NCBI GenBank assembly: GCA_002633005.1
Contig: NMRA01000402.1
Location: 151,663 to 210,137, forward strand
DNA length: 58,475 bases
Reading direction: 5' to 3'
DNA from: Phoronis australis
Taxonomy: Eukaryota; Phoronida; Phoronidae
Part shown: one piece after another, positions 35,737-46,660 of the stretch
Layout of the letters: every line of letters begins with the position of its first letter
Position numbering within the stretch: the first letter of the stretch is position 1
Notes under the pieces: generated by a model
Database searches by the model: none
Seen by the model: only the letters and a program-made list of their open reading frames with translations
Told to the model about the DNA's origin: nothing
Program-made: the position numbers and the translations under genes

Positions 35737-36403
35737 GTGAGTATGTGATATTAACTCATTTTCTTTTGAGCTTACCTAGATCTGATCTAAGGCGTAAGAT
35801 CACGGGATGCGCGCTGAGGATGTACCGTGCTTGGTAGGTTAACTCTATGGGAGAGTTGTGCCCAACGGAGCAGGGGAAGTGATAAAAATCGCCATCTCGT
35901 TGCATATCACGGCCGAAGGTCTATAGGCTTGCACGTAGAAAACCAGCATGAGGCCTAACCAAGGCGAATTCCCAAAGATTAGTGCCAAACGTACCAACGT
36001 GACCCCAGGGGAAGTGGTACTAACATCTACGTTGCCTCATCTCTCCAAGGATCCACTCATGATTATGTTTATAGCGGTATTGTAACACTAACTCCCTGTG
36101 TAGCTCTCCGGTGTAGATCAATAACCAGAATGAAGTGACAAGTAAAGCAACCTAAGCGGCACTAAGAGCAGACCCCCAAATTCACATCAACGCATCTAAA
36201 TGGTCATCGTTTTATCGTCAATCACCATTCGTTGGGAGAGGATAAACTTGACGTCAGTTTATCTTGGATGCAACTGTCAGTGTTTGTGCTTAGGCCACAA
36301 ATATAAGAAGATTCAGCACTGTCAGGTCCATGGTTTGTCGTTTCATCGAGCAAAGCCATGCTTTACATGTATAATACTACGAGTTCTTTGGTTTCATTTC
36401 CAG

Positions 36404-36654
36404 CACTAAGGTTACAATATACACATTTAAGTTCGAAATCCGTGGAGTCAACATAACGAGACTTTCACGTCCAAGTGATTCTGAACTACAAAAAGAGTTA
36501 GATACCTTGGCGAAGAAGGAAAAGGTTTACACTGGCTCCAAGCCAATCCTGTACAAGCTCCACTACAAGTTTAGTGTCAAGGCAACTGTAGACGAGGAAG
36601 AAGCCAGGGTTCTCTCCAACATTACACTAGAAGCATGGCGCAGTGTGTATCCAG
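36404..36654 (+). CDS. Exon 31: module 17 end and module 18 (residues 3165-3249)
   Basis: 251 nt, acceptor ATTTCCAG, donor CCAG|GTAAAT. VTIYTFKFEI, ELQKELDTL, KVYTGSKPILYKLHYKFSV and EAWRSVYP. Confidence 0.9.
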
Positions 36655-36911
36655 GTAAATGTACAAGTGTTTCTTTCAACGAAGATTGTAGTGTGCTATG
36701 ATTTATATGACACTGAAAATTCATTTTCGAACGCCCAGTTGACATGCTGTTAAACACAGTAAAGAATACTGCAAAAACCCTCTTGCTTCACCAAGTCAAT
36801 ACAATATGTAGTAAATTGCCAGCTGAATTCAAAGAACCTTTTACCGCTGCGTGTTTTGAAAAAGTATCGTAATTTAATTTGTTTGAACAAATTTATTGTG
36901 ATTTCTTTCAG

Positions 36912-36963
36912 ACAACCTGACAACTACTAACGTAAGAAAGGACGAAATGGTGGACAGGAACGG
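36912..36963 (+). CDS. Exon 32: short strand exon (residues 3249-3266)
   Basis: 52 nt between CTTTCAG and GTGAGA, encoding DNLTTTNVRKDEMVDRN. Confidence 0.84.
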
Positions 36964-37137
36964 GTGAGATTTTATCAGTGTAGAATCTTAACCCTTTGTT
37001 TGGACAAAATCGTTTTAAACGCTTTCTCTAGAGAAAGTGTGATTGGTAGAGACTTGTTCCGGAACCTTGGCTGTCGTGTGCTTCGATTGTTCGACACTTG
37101 AGTTGTTATAAATGCACTGTAATTGTTTCCTTTTCAG

Positions 37138-37388
37138 AACCAAGTCGACCCAAATAACATACTTGGTTAGGGTAAACGGGACCATAATAGATCCCATTGA
37201 CGTTCCTGCACCTCCAATTTTGTTTGAAAAGTTAAACAAGGCTGGCTTCGAAGTGTTGAGCTCAAATGATACAAACCGTCGCAACATAGAAGACAAACAA
37301 ATCCAATATCTTACGGGATTTTTAACCAAACACGACAAAGAGAAGCTAGAGGATAAAATTGAGCAAACATGGAAGGACCTAGTAGAAG
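37138..37388 (+). CDS. Exon 33: compact module 19 without linker (residues 3266-3350)
   Basis: 251 nt, acceptor TTTTCAG, donor GAAG|GTGAGN. ITYLVRVNGTIIDP, PPILFEKLNKAGF, then directly a strand and KLEDKIEQTWKDL. From here the mucin inserts are gone and each long exon is followed by its own short strand exon. The single ambiguous base of the window (37394) is in the following intron. Confidence 0.88.
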
Positions 37389-37453
37389 GTGAGNTGCGAA
37401 AGTGATGAAAAGGTGTATGTTGTCGATCGAAGAGCTTGTGGCTTCCATTTCAG

Positions 37454-37520
37454 ACTACGACAAATGCAGTTGTACGGCTATTGAGATGGGCGTCGTCGAT
37501 CAGCTTATTGATAAGAAGGG
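37454..37520 (+). CDS. Exon 34: short strand exon with CxC (residues 3350-3372)
   Basis: 67 nt between ATTTCAG and GTGAGT, encoding DYDKCSCTAIEMGVVDQL. The C-x-C pair is shared with exons 36 and 38 only, so these three form a subclass. Confidence 0.84.
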
Positions 37521-38077
37521 GTGAGTTGAGCGAGAGAAGTTTTAACTAATTAAAATTTTAACCACAATTTTCGAGAGTTCCTGTCAGATTTGTTTGGCGT
37601 ACTTGACAGAGACTTGTTGATAAGCATGCATGTACAGCAGGGCAATTTATGAAGATATTATCAAACCAACAATAAAATTCACGGAAGTACATATGTAACA
37701 CGTACATGTATCACATGCATTCATTCTTTGAAAGAACTTAGATACATCACTGGTCACATTCAACACCCAGCCCGCACTGAGTGCATAACTGACGCCGAGA
37801 GATCCACAAACACTTGGTACATTGGACAGTCATAGTTGAAGAGCCAGCAAGCAGATTTTTCATCAAATCCTTATGTGACTTGCGGCTTATTAAAGTAGGA
37901 AAGTTTGACCTTACTCTTGCAAGCAACGTACATACTTGGAAAGTTCTCGCGTCTCTCATTCATATGTCTTGTGCCATATTCACAGCCTTTTGGCCCGCCT
38001 GGTAGATCACAAAAAGCACTCTTTCTTGACTACTGAACTTCACTCTTTTAATAATATCTATCTTGTTAAATCTGCAG

Positions 38078-38358
38078 AAAGGACGTGACGAGGATTGATT
38101 ACTTCTTAACTGCCAATGGGACAGCTTCCAAACGCTTAGATAGAGAAGACAAAGAAATCTTCGACCGACTGCTCAAAAAGGCTCTCGGCGGTCTCCTAGA
38201 CAGGAATGGCGTTCCAGTTCAACCGTACACTGGGAATGTGGACACGTTGAGGAGATATAAGGACAGCCAAGTTGTACGTGTTCGAGGAGAGCCGACACCG
38301 GATGGCAAAAGTCAGTTAAGAGAAGCCATCAAAGATGCTTGGCTAGATGGCAATGAAG
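38078..38358 (+). CDS. Exon 35: module 20 (residues 3372-3466)
   Basis: 281 nt, acceptor TCTGCAG, donor GAAG|GTAAAG. IDYFLTANGTASKRL, FDRLLKKAL, then a strand and LREAIKDAWLDGN. Divergent but with the same order of elements. Confidence 0.87.
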
Positions 38359-38775
38359 GTAAAGATAATGACGCATTGTATTCGAAATGACAATGAGATG
38401 TTACATGTTTCAGATGGTGTAAGTACAGTTTTGTTTAGTTTCGCGTTTGTAGTATTCTTCACTATTAGCATATGTGACGACAACACTAGCTTCTTCAGAG
38501 TTTAGCTGACTCTGAGTCCTCTCACAATTTGGGAACAACACTCACTGTGTGCCCTCTTTCTTCTTCTTGCATGTTGGTCCGTTGTTACACCGCGTGCTGT
38601 TATTCAGAAATTATAACAGGACTTTGAAGAAACTGGGATGGACAATTTTTTTATCACCCGTTCTTTCATGTGTTTAGTTTTGCGTAGATGTGTTCAAAAT
38701 TTACAATTTGCCCAGTGCGCGTGTGTGTTTTCATCATGGTACCTATGAACTACCTAGTTGTGCTTTATTTTTCAG

Positions 38776-38845
38776 ATCTTAAAGCATGCGGCTGTGTGGA
38801 TGTAGTCATACCAAAGTATGAAAAATTTATTGATCCGGGTGACGG
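38776..38845 (+). CDS. Exon 36: short strand exon with CGC (residues 3466-3489)
   Basis: 70 nt between TTTTCAG and GTAAGT, encoding DLKACGCVDVVIPKYEKF. Confidence 0.84.
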
Positions 38846-39159
38846 GTAAGTCATTTTAAAATAAAATTCAATGTCAATAAAAAGACTGGAAAAAGTATTG
38901 ATTTTGTTTCGGAATGTTTTTGTATTGGATTCAACGAACTGGTTATTTTTATTCTTGCGTTGAACTCCTTTTTAAAACGCCATACGCGAGATGCGATTAT
39001 TCACTTGATCTCTTTAAGATTTCGTGATTGTCAGGAGCTTTTCCATTTATTGTTACTGATCTTGAAATCTGTACAGTTTGTAAACTTGCTGTTATCTTTT
39101 TCCTCTAATGAAAAGTAGGGATGTCTGAAAAGGTACTTCAAAACCCATTCTTCTTGCAG

Positions 39160-39443
39160 CAACATTGTAACGAAGATTACGTATTTCGTTGACAAGAATG
39201 GGTCACGTACTGATCCAAAAAGCATCAAACCAGATAATCTCAACAGCCTCATTGGACGGCGCACATCTTCCCTGAGCGGCGAATCCGGCACAAAACACCT
39301 CTTGTTTGATAACACAGTTAAAATTTCAACACTTTTGCCATATGCCAATCATTACGAAGTCACCGTAAAGGGAAACTTAAAGAAGAAAGACTGGGATTCC
39401 TATAAAGGCGCTCTTCATGAGGCGATGATAAAGAAGCATCCAG
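39160..39443 (+). CDS. Exon 37: module 21 (residues 3489-3584)
   Basis: 284 nt, acceptor CTTGCAG, donor CCAG|GTAAAA. ITYFVDKNGSRTDPK, NLNSLIG, NHYEVTVKGNL and YKGALHEAMIKKHP. The usual Trp of the last helix is lost. Confidence 0.87.
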
Positions 39444-39984
39444 GTAAAAAGAGCTATCTTTTCGTTATAAACGTATGTATTGTTCATACGCCCAGTGTAG
39501 ATATTGGTTCAGGTTTTCGAGGGCACTGTGCCCTCCAGAAATAAGAAATATCACACTTCAAAATTATCGTCAAGCGGCCAAAATTAACTAACGGCCTCAA
39601 AATGTCAAATACATAAACTAACCTGCATACCCATAAGTTCTTGCAGGTCGAGTTAACTAAATCATGGGATCTTTTTCTTGGTTTGATATGAAAGGGTGCG
39701 TGCTGCACCTCCAGAAGGTCCTCTGGGTGGCCAGGGCTTTTGTATGAAAAATATCTATGTGGACTGATGTGGGGTTTGTGTTGAAACGGCCGAATAGGGT
39801 ACCAGTACTTGTTGGAAAGTGCAATAGGTTTACTATGTGGAGCCAAGTTGAAATTTTTGAACTACCGGTCCACAAAAGGGGTCTATTGTCTTTGCATTAA
39901 TATGTGTATTCACTGCCTTCATGATGCCTGTATGCTGAAAATCAACTATTGCCTTGCTATTTTAAAAGATTCTTTGTTTTTCAG

Positions 39985-40305
39985 TTCTTGCAACGTGCAA
40001 CTGCAATGTTAAGCTCCAAATAGGCAGCACAGAAAAGTACATAGGAGATTTCTCTGAGGAACTTACCAAAATAAATTACTGGGTCAAAAAAGACGGAAAC
40101 TACCTTTCGCCGAAGACAACAGACTCACCACACGTGGAAGAAATAGACAGGGTGCTTGCGTCTGTTCCGATTGAAGGCAGAGTTTATCAGGGTCAAACAA
40201 AGCTGGCATTTAAGCAACGGAAAACAATAATTTATGGTGTTTTACTGAAACCAAAATATGACGAGAGTATGCGACAAAAACTCCAAGTTGCCATCACTAA
40301 ACTCG
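39985..40305 (+). CDS. Exon 38: module 22 with fused strand exon (residues 3584-3691)
   Basis: 321 nt, acceptor TTTTCAG, donor CTCG|GTGAGT. It contains both the short-strand segment (TCNCNVKLQI) and the following strand/helix/strand/helix (KINYWVKKDGNY ... VEEIDRVLASV ... IIYGVLLKPKY ... LQVAITKL). Elsewhere these are separate exons, so one intron has been lost here or not gained. Confidence 0.86.
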
Positions 40306-41107
40306 GTGAGTATTTGATTTGAAGCGTGCAGGTGATTGGGCGCCCCAACCATGCATGGTAAAACACAGTTCTACCTTAGCTAGTTTTGAGACATTCGTAC
40401 ACGTTTCATTCTTTACCTGGATTATTACGCTCGTTGAAATGTGTAATAAGCGCCCGTATTTATGTCAATAAATGTACTCTTAAAGTGGCATTTAACCCAT
40501 TCTGTCAAAAGTGTTGGTAAGGTCACTTACCGTTATGAAATAGGGTTTTTCTTGTTAATTCCTTTCTTAAAGAAAACAACAACGGTTTTAAGACTTGGCA
40601 TGTTTCGGTGTCATTTATTCAACACCATCTTCAGAAGTGAGAATACAGTGGCCACCTAGCTAGGCCCAGCAACAAGTAATGAAGCAAAGATACAGTCAGT
40701 TACAGGGAGTGACAATGAACTAGACCAACAATGACAACATGTGGTGTGTCAGTTACCTATTGAGATTGGGCTTGCACCAACTTATTCTTTTCTCAGTTTG
40801 GAAGAGAGTGGGTATTGGAAAAACCAACCATTACCTACTTCTTCCTACCAAGCTCATAAAATCACGGAGCGACTGGATTTTTTCAGTTTGGTCTGAATAA
40901 ATCGACGAACTGTTAGTTTTTGCAATACCAAAATCACTGTTCGTCTGAGTAAGGAACAAGTGGATAATAATAAGCCGTTTTGAAGCTTCTAGTGATCTAA
41001 ATCAAAAGTTAGTTCCTTCGATCTAACGTTGGTTTATAGCTCCTTTAAATAACGCCCTACGTTTATTTCCACGATGTATTTCTGACACCTAATTTAACTC
41101 TTTTTAG

Positions 41108-41174
41108 GAACACTAGGCAACAAAGATGTGGACATTATACTTGGGCCAGTAGTTACAATCTTGTCACCGAACAG
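41108..41174 (+). CDS. Exon 39: short strand exon (residues 3691-3713)
   Basis: 67 nt between TTTTTAG and GTACAA, encoding KDVDIILGPVVTILSPN. Phase 1 in and 2 out as in all exons of this class. Confidence 0.78.
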
Positions 41175-41822
41175 GTACAATGAGATACTTAAACATATGT
41201 GTCTTCCACAAGAAATATATGTATTGACAGGGAGATTTCATCTTATCAATGGATCTTTCAAAAGAATTTTGTACTGTTACGAAAGGAAAGGCATTTTTAT
41301 TTGCAACTGCTCACCACTATAACGATGTCTTCCCAAAACAAAATATTCACTGAATCATACTGTCAATTAACAAATGAACTTTCTTCTGGTCAAACTTTAT
41401 GTTGCAATCCTAAGAATGTTATTTTCGAGATCGACTGTGGGCTTAGTTGCGTTAATTTTTGTTCTTTTTGATTTATTTACCCCATTTCACTTTTACCGGT
41501 TACGACAAATAATTACAACGATTGAAAAGACAACTCGGCGTTACGACAAGAGCATTGGTTTGTACTGATGGTATGGGATTCGGAAAGTTCCAAGTGCACT
41601 GATTGTCATTTGTCTTGAAGTATCAACTTTTAGAATCGAACTTTTAAGTTTAAGGCACGTAGCAGAAGCTTTAACGCATGATGCAGTATCATTTACTACA
41701 TCTTACTATCTGTTCTCATTCTTAGCACCAGCACATTCTGGTGGACTATACGGATATGCTTTTAAAGTGCGGATTTATATGATCCTGGAAATGGTAAGTG
41801 ACCATTTTGGGTTAATTTTCAG

Positions 41823-42113
41823 ATCCAGCAACACTTCTACTCAGGTAGATTACTTTATTCTGAGTAATGGTTCTCTGGTGGATGGTAATTCGGTAGATGA
41901 CGATGATGTTAAAAAGAGTTTAAATGAGACTGGAATAAAGGTGACAAAATTGGAAGGCTTAAAAGAAAAGGACATCGTTGTTAAGAATCGCGTTATGTTG
42001 AAAGATGTCGACAGCCTTCAACAGGCTCTACAAACGTCATGGGAAAGTAAACCAGCCACACATTTTAAGGTCAAAGTTCATGGTTTGGAACAGTACCTTG
42101 ACAAGGATAACAA
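41823..42113 (+). CDS. Exon 40: module 23 with fused final strand (residues 3713-3810)
   Basis: 291 nt, acceptor TTTTCAG, donor AACAA|GTAAGT. VDYFILSNGSLVDGN, DDVKKSLNETGIKV, strand, LQQALQTSWE and then, without an intron, the next strand FKVKVHGLEQYL. A second place where the helix/strand intron is absent. Confidence 0.86.
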
Positions 42114-42417
42114 GTAAGTATCTAAAACTAGCGAATTTTTCATACAAATGTACGCATTGCTGTGTCATTTTCAACAGAAAGAACAAAGTATAACCGAACA
42201 AAATCTTCTGTCTGGTGGCACTTTATGTTTTGAGCAACACTTCTACCCCAGATTTCGTTAAGTTGATCACGCACGTCCGGAGGATTTAGTGCATGTGTTT
42301 AAGCAAAATAACTCTCCTATTGACGATGTTGGTTTTGAGCCAAATATGAAGTAGAAATCACTCCTGTGCTCAATGTCAGCATTTTTCAAACTACGGAACT
42401 TTGATCTGATGTTTCAG

Positions 42418-42638
42418 ACCGGCCACCAAAGTTAAATATACTGTTGGCATAAACGGAAAAGATCCCGACAACGTCGTCCCATCTGTTCCTCCCATAAAAG
42501 ACTTTGAATCGGGAAAATTCACCGTTGTACGTTCGGGACAAAAGGTTCATACTATGTCCCTGGAAACAATCGCAGTTTCCGAGGTTGCCTTGCAGGATGA
42601 ATTAGAAAAGGCATGGTTCTTCGCGAATAACAAGTCGG
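42418..42638 (+). CDS. Exon 41: module 24 (residues 3810-3884)
   Basis: 221 nt, acceptor GTTTCAG, donor TCGG|GTAACT. VKYTVGINGKDPDN, short helix region, MSLETIAVSEVALQ and DELEKAWFFAN. Confidence 0.84.
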
Positions 42639-43263
42639 GTAACTATATTACTTTTGATATTTGGCTCTGATTATTCTTATAATTTCCACAATATTGGACA
42701 TCTAGGAATGACATAATTCAATTTATCCTGATTGACGTTGTTAAGGAATATGAAAATACACAGTAGCTGTGAAAAATATTAGAAAGTGAGGAGTGGGAAT
42801 TTTCATTATGCCGGAAGGTATCTACCTTTATGAATTAAAATACGCATACGACAAGCCAAAGATAAACGGTCATTAGTTAACGTTTCGGTTAACATGTTTT
42901 TTGCTGGAGTCTGTTTGACGAAAAGTGACATTGAATGTTCAAGACAAATATTTGGACCGATGCTCCGCACAACTATTTCTGGAAAATAATTGATACGTGT
43001 CTGAACGAAAGTGCTTTGTCTATACAAATAACTGCTAGTTGCTGAGATAATTATTTTGAATGTCTTCTAGACTCTGCACTTGGTTTGACCTTTATTCAGC
43101 AGTTGTGGAGTGGTAGCTTAAAACCGACTGACCTTTAAAAGAGTCGCTAAATCATTATTCATGAATCAGATCCTGGTAAATGCACTAGCCAGTTAATTAC
43201 ACTATGTTGGATTAAGCTTTTACATTTATTCATATTTTAAACGATTGCAAAATGTTTGCTCAG

Positions 43264-43330
43264 GTCTCCTTCGGTCAGATGTCAAGGTCAAAATACACGA
43301 TGTCAGCGACGGCTTCCTGTCACCTGGAAA
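43264..43330 (+). CDS. Exon 42: short strand exon (residues 3884-3906)
   Basis: 67 nt between GCTCAG and GTAAGT, encoding LRSDVKVKIHDVSDGFL. Confidence 0.82.
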
Positions 43331-43684
43331 GTAAGTTTTTGTATCATTAAGATATGTCCTCAGCTTCTGACACTGTATAAAATTATTATGTCCAAGGCTT
43401 ATGCACCACTTACGCATTGTAAGTAAATGCCTTGTCGTCGTATGCTTATTGGTAGTTTGAAGTTCATGGGTATGTGTGATATGTGGTTGGTTAACCTCTG
43501 CTTTCACTAAATCTTCGTCACGTCCATGTTAAACCGTTCCTCTTCTAAGAATGGCCCGACCTCTCGTTCACAACCCAAAGCGTTTCACGGCGGGCCCTTA
43601 TTTCTACGCCGTTTGCATTCTTCACTGCTTGTACCAGATACCTCTGAGTATGCTTTGTAATCGTTCCCTTGATTGATGTTGCAG

Positions 43685-43914
43685 CATCGAACTAACTCGA
43701 GTATCATATACCGTATCGGTGCGGGACACTGACTCTGGCCGGCTACGGCTTATTGAACCAGGGCAAGAAGTTTTAAGGACGGCAACGAAAAAGAAGGTTT
43801 GCCACTGTGTACCTCGACGTTTGAATACTATCTATGGTAACGATGCAGTGATGAAAATGGACAATGGGAAGATTAAATCGGCAATTGAGCAAGCCTGGAA
43901 AAAGGCAAACCCAG
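43685..43914 (+). CDS. Exon 43: module 25 (residues 3906-3983)
   Basis: 230 nt, acceptor TTGCAG, donor CCAG|GTAAAT. VSYTVSVRDTDSGR, KKVCHCVPRR, MKMDNGKI and KSAIEQAWKKANP. Last module with the AW helix signature. Confidence 0.87.
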
Positions 43915-44291
43915 GTAAATTCTAAAATATCTATCATGGTGCATTTGGGTCATCTTACAGGTTGTTTTGGGGTAATAACAAGTGTTGTCTAAGTACAATG
44001 TGTACGTCCGACGAAATGCTGAAAAGCCACATAATGATCCACAGCAAAAACACCGATAGAGCATCTGCTTGATGATATGAATACATCGTCTGAAATTAAA
44101 CTCATCTTAATAATGTATTTCGTCTAAAAGCTAAGCGACTCCATTGAAGACATGGCATGGATAACTTCCGAAAATTGACAGGAAATGTACGCAGTGGCAG
44201 CGCGCACATACCACCTCGGGGCTTTCGTCAACTGTACTGTGACAGTTGCTTTCTGTACACTATGTTATAATGATTTTATATCTTTGTGCAG

Positions 44292-44355
44292 GATTAGATT
44301 TGGACAATCTGAAAGTGGATGTGGTTGACACAGAAAAAGTGTATGACAATGAAGG
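44292..44355 (+). CDS. Exon 44: short strand exon (residues 3983-4004)
   Basis: 64 nt between TGTGCAG and GTAAGT, encoding LDNLKVDVVDTEKVYDNE. Confidence 0.82.
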
Positions 44356-44636
44356 GTAAGTGTTTTACCTTTACTGCAAACCGAGTACCATTACGTTTGT
44401 AGAAAGTTATATACCCTGCGTGCGTTGATGTAAGGGTTACTTTACGTGTTTGTATTGCTGCTCTTGTTATGTAGCAAGATAACACCAAGATCAAAAAGAT
44501 TGACCTTGACCCTGCTCTAGCGTTAGTCTTAGAAAATTTGATAAAAATTTAAATGCATTACATCAATTGCTACATGTATGCGCTTGTAATTTTGAAAGGA
44601 TGGTGAATTACATCAAGACGTTTGCTTGTATTTCAG

Positions 44637-44829
44637 AAAACCTTTGTCCAAAATATCCTTCAAAATTACCCCGGATACAACTGACCCCACCATAACTGAC
44701 GAACGATACACACATCCTTCAGAGGAAAGTCTGGAGAATGAATTGAAAAGGTTAAACCCAGACGCCTCTCTGCACAGCGGCAAAGTATTCCAGACGCCGA
44801 AACCAAGCAGTGAACCGTCAGTAACAGAC
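44637..44829 (+). CDS. Exon 45: degenerate terminal half-module (residues 4004-4068)
   Basis: 193 nt, acceptor ATTTCAG, donor GAC|GTGAGT, exit phase 0. ISFKITPDTTDPTI and SLENELKRLNPDASLHSGKV keep the first strand and helix 1 of a module and the HSGKV that parallels YTGVKV. A Pro/Ser stalk (PKPSSEPSVTD) leads to the membrane. Confidence 0.83.
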
Positions 44830-46229
44830 GTGAGTTGGTTTTCATTTACAAACATTTTTTAGTACTTTGAATTAAGGACAAAGTTGAGAGTATCTCAACG
44901 AGCACTTTCTCTTAATTACTGAATTGAGGCACGCATGTATTCGTTGGCCTACATTTGGCACTACTTGTGTGGATTGCAACCAGTTTGCACGAAACTGTCC
45001 CAATAGGAACTCTACTATCTTCCCTAAATTTCCAGCGTATTGGTAGACTAAATTACATGTATTTTATTTAATAATCTGATATGTTCCTACCCTTTTGTTT
45101 TTATATTCATTGTGAGCTCTTCTTTTACTTATGGTATTTTCTAACACTATTCTATCTTGTTTCAATGAAAATAAATAGAGACTAAATCCTTAAATAAGGG
45201 AATTTGCATGGAAAGGTTCCTATTTCTTTTCAATATTATTGAAAATTCAACATATTGTTATTTTACTATTACTATTGCTATGTATCAAAAGTAAAATCTG
45301 ACCTAGTAATAATGAAGATAAATTAACACAAGAAAGGACAATCGCTCTTCAAATTCGCTGAAAATTTGAAGAACAGAGTTGAGTCCGGGCCACAGGAGCG
45401 TTGCTGTGTCCACATTGGTATCGGTTGATATCTGGAGGGGAAGGTTACAAATGTATGTAGGGTATTTATAACACAACACGAGGATACTTAGGAGGTTAAT
45501 TTGAGGTGTGCTGACAATTTCTGGGCCACGACTCTAAACAGAATTGGTGGTACTTATCAGATGGGTACAGGGTACCACGAAACAGCAGTGATACGTTTAG
45601 GTACAAGACAGACACGACTAAACAAATAGGTAGGCTGCTAGTGTACCAAATCAGGGGTACACGATGCTAGATAGGTATTTGTCGACAGCCTACCACATGG
45701 GTTCGAGCGAAACAACACATTTAACCATGCATCAGGGCTGAGTTGCATAAGGCTTTAAAAGTTATCCGCTTGATACGTTTGATTGTTGCATGACGTCAAG
45801 TGCATTGTTCAACAATAACAACGTGATGCTTGATAATGGGACTAGCCCCAGATGGGTACACAAAGTATAATATGATATCCACCAACAGTACAGGATGGTT
45901 ACACGAACTTCCAAATGGCTAAAATATAATATACAGTACCATATGGGTACACAACCGCCGACTCAGCGATAACGATACTGAGTACGCAGATTTCTGATAG
46001 ATTGAGTAAGCAGACCTACCGGAGAGCCGTAATTTGCCCAGTGCGTACAGCCAGACTGAGCAGTGCTGTCGTTATGTGGGTACAGAGAGATACGGACAAG
46101 GTGGTGTTTTGGTGCGCTTATCGCCACAAGGTCTGCAGAAGCTTTGAAAAATATTTCCAAACACTTTAATGTACGTGTGTTCTGGTGGAAAGTTAGTTTT
46201 AATGACACGTGTTGAATATTCTTCTTCAG
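44830..46229. other. Intron 45 (1.4 kb) with scattered ATGGGTACA repeats
   Basis: No coding exon recognised. Between ~45550 and 46085 the word (A/G)TGGGTACA recurs several times, suggesting a decayed minisatellite. Confidence 0.45.
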
Positions 46230-46321
46230 GAACCATGGTTCTGGCCAGTTGTCATCGCCGCTTGTGTACTTTTGGCTGTGGTCGTTCTAGCCGCGGTAGG
46301 GACTTCGATAAGCAAGTCGAG
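46230..46321 (+). CDS. Exon 46: transmembrane helix (residues 4069-4099)
   Basis: 92 nt, acceptor TTCTTCAG, donor AG|GTAAGC. It encodes WPVVIAACVLLAVVVLAAVG, a single ~22-residue hydrophobic helix, followed by SISKSR at the start of the basic stop-transfer cluster. This fixes type I topology with the DSL and mucin parts outside. Confidence 0.9.
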
Positions 46322-46660
46322 GTAAGCATTGCCCAGAAAGAGGTCGAAACTCATGGGTAGTACGACCGGTGTGATTTTGCACATGTTAAAAAATACAACC
46401 TGGTAGGTTTAGGAATATTTCTTTAAGCTGATTAGTCGGGGGGTTGTCAGTGTGCGTAAATAACAACGCAAAAGTCAATCCCAGTACAATCATGAGTGTG
46501 AATTGTTTTCCCTCTCTCAAGGATTTAACTCAAGCTGATGAACATTTGCAACAAATACAGCTTACATGTTTTCTGTGTAACCTGCTGTTGATTGTTGTTT
46601 TTCACTCTCGTATAACCATATGTTCCGGAATACAAATCAGATTATTTTTCATGTTTTCAG

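Noticed and set aside
39484-39846. 120-residue minus-strand open frame
   Set aside because: Lies inside intron 37 of the large gene; no recognisable family motif and low-complexity proline/histidine content.
17038-44829. SEA domain assignment for the modules
   Set aside because: The strand/helix order is similar, but the GSVVV autoproteolysis motif and typical SEA sequence are missing, so I left the family unnamed.
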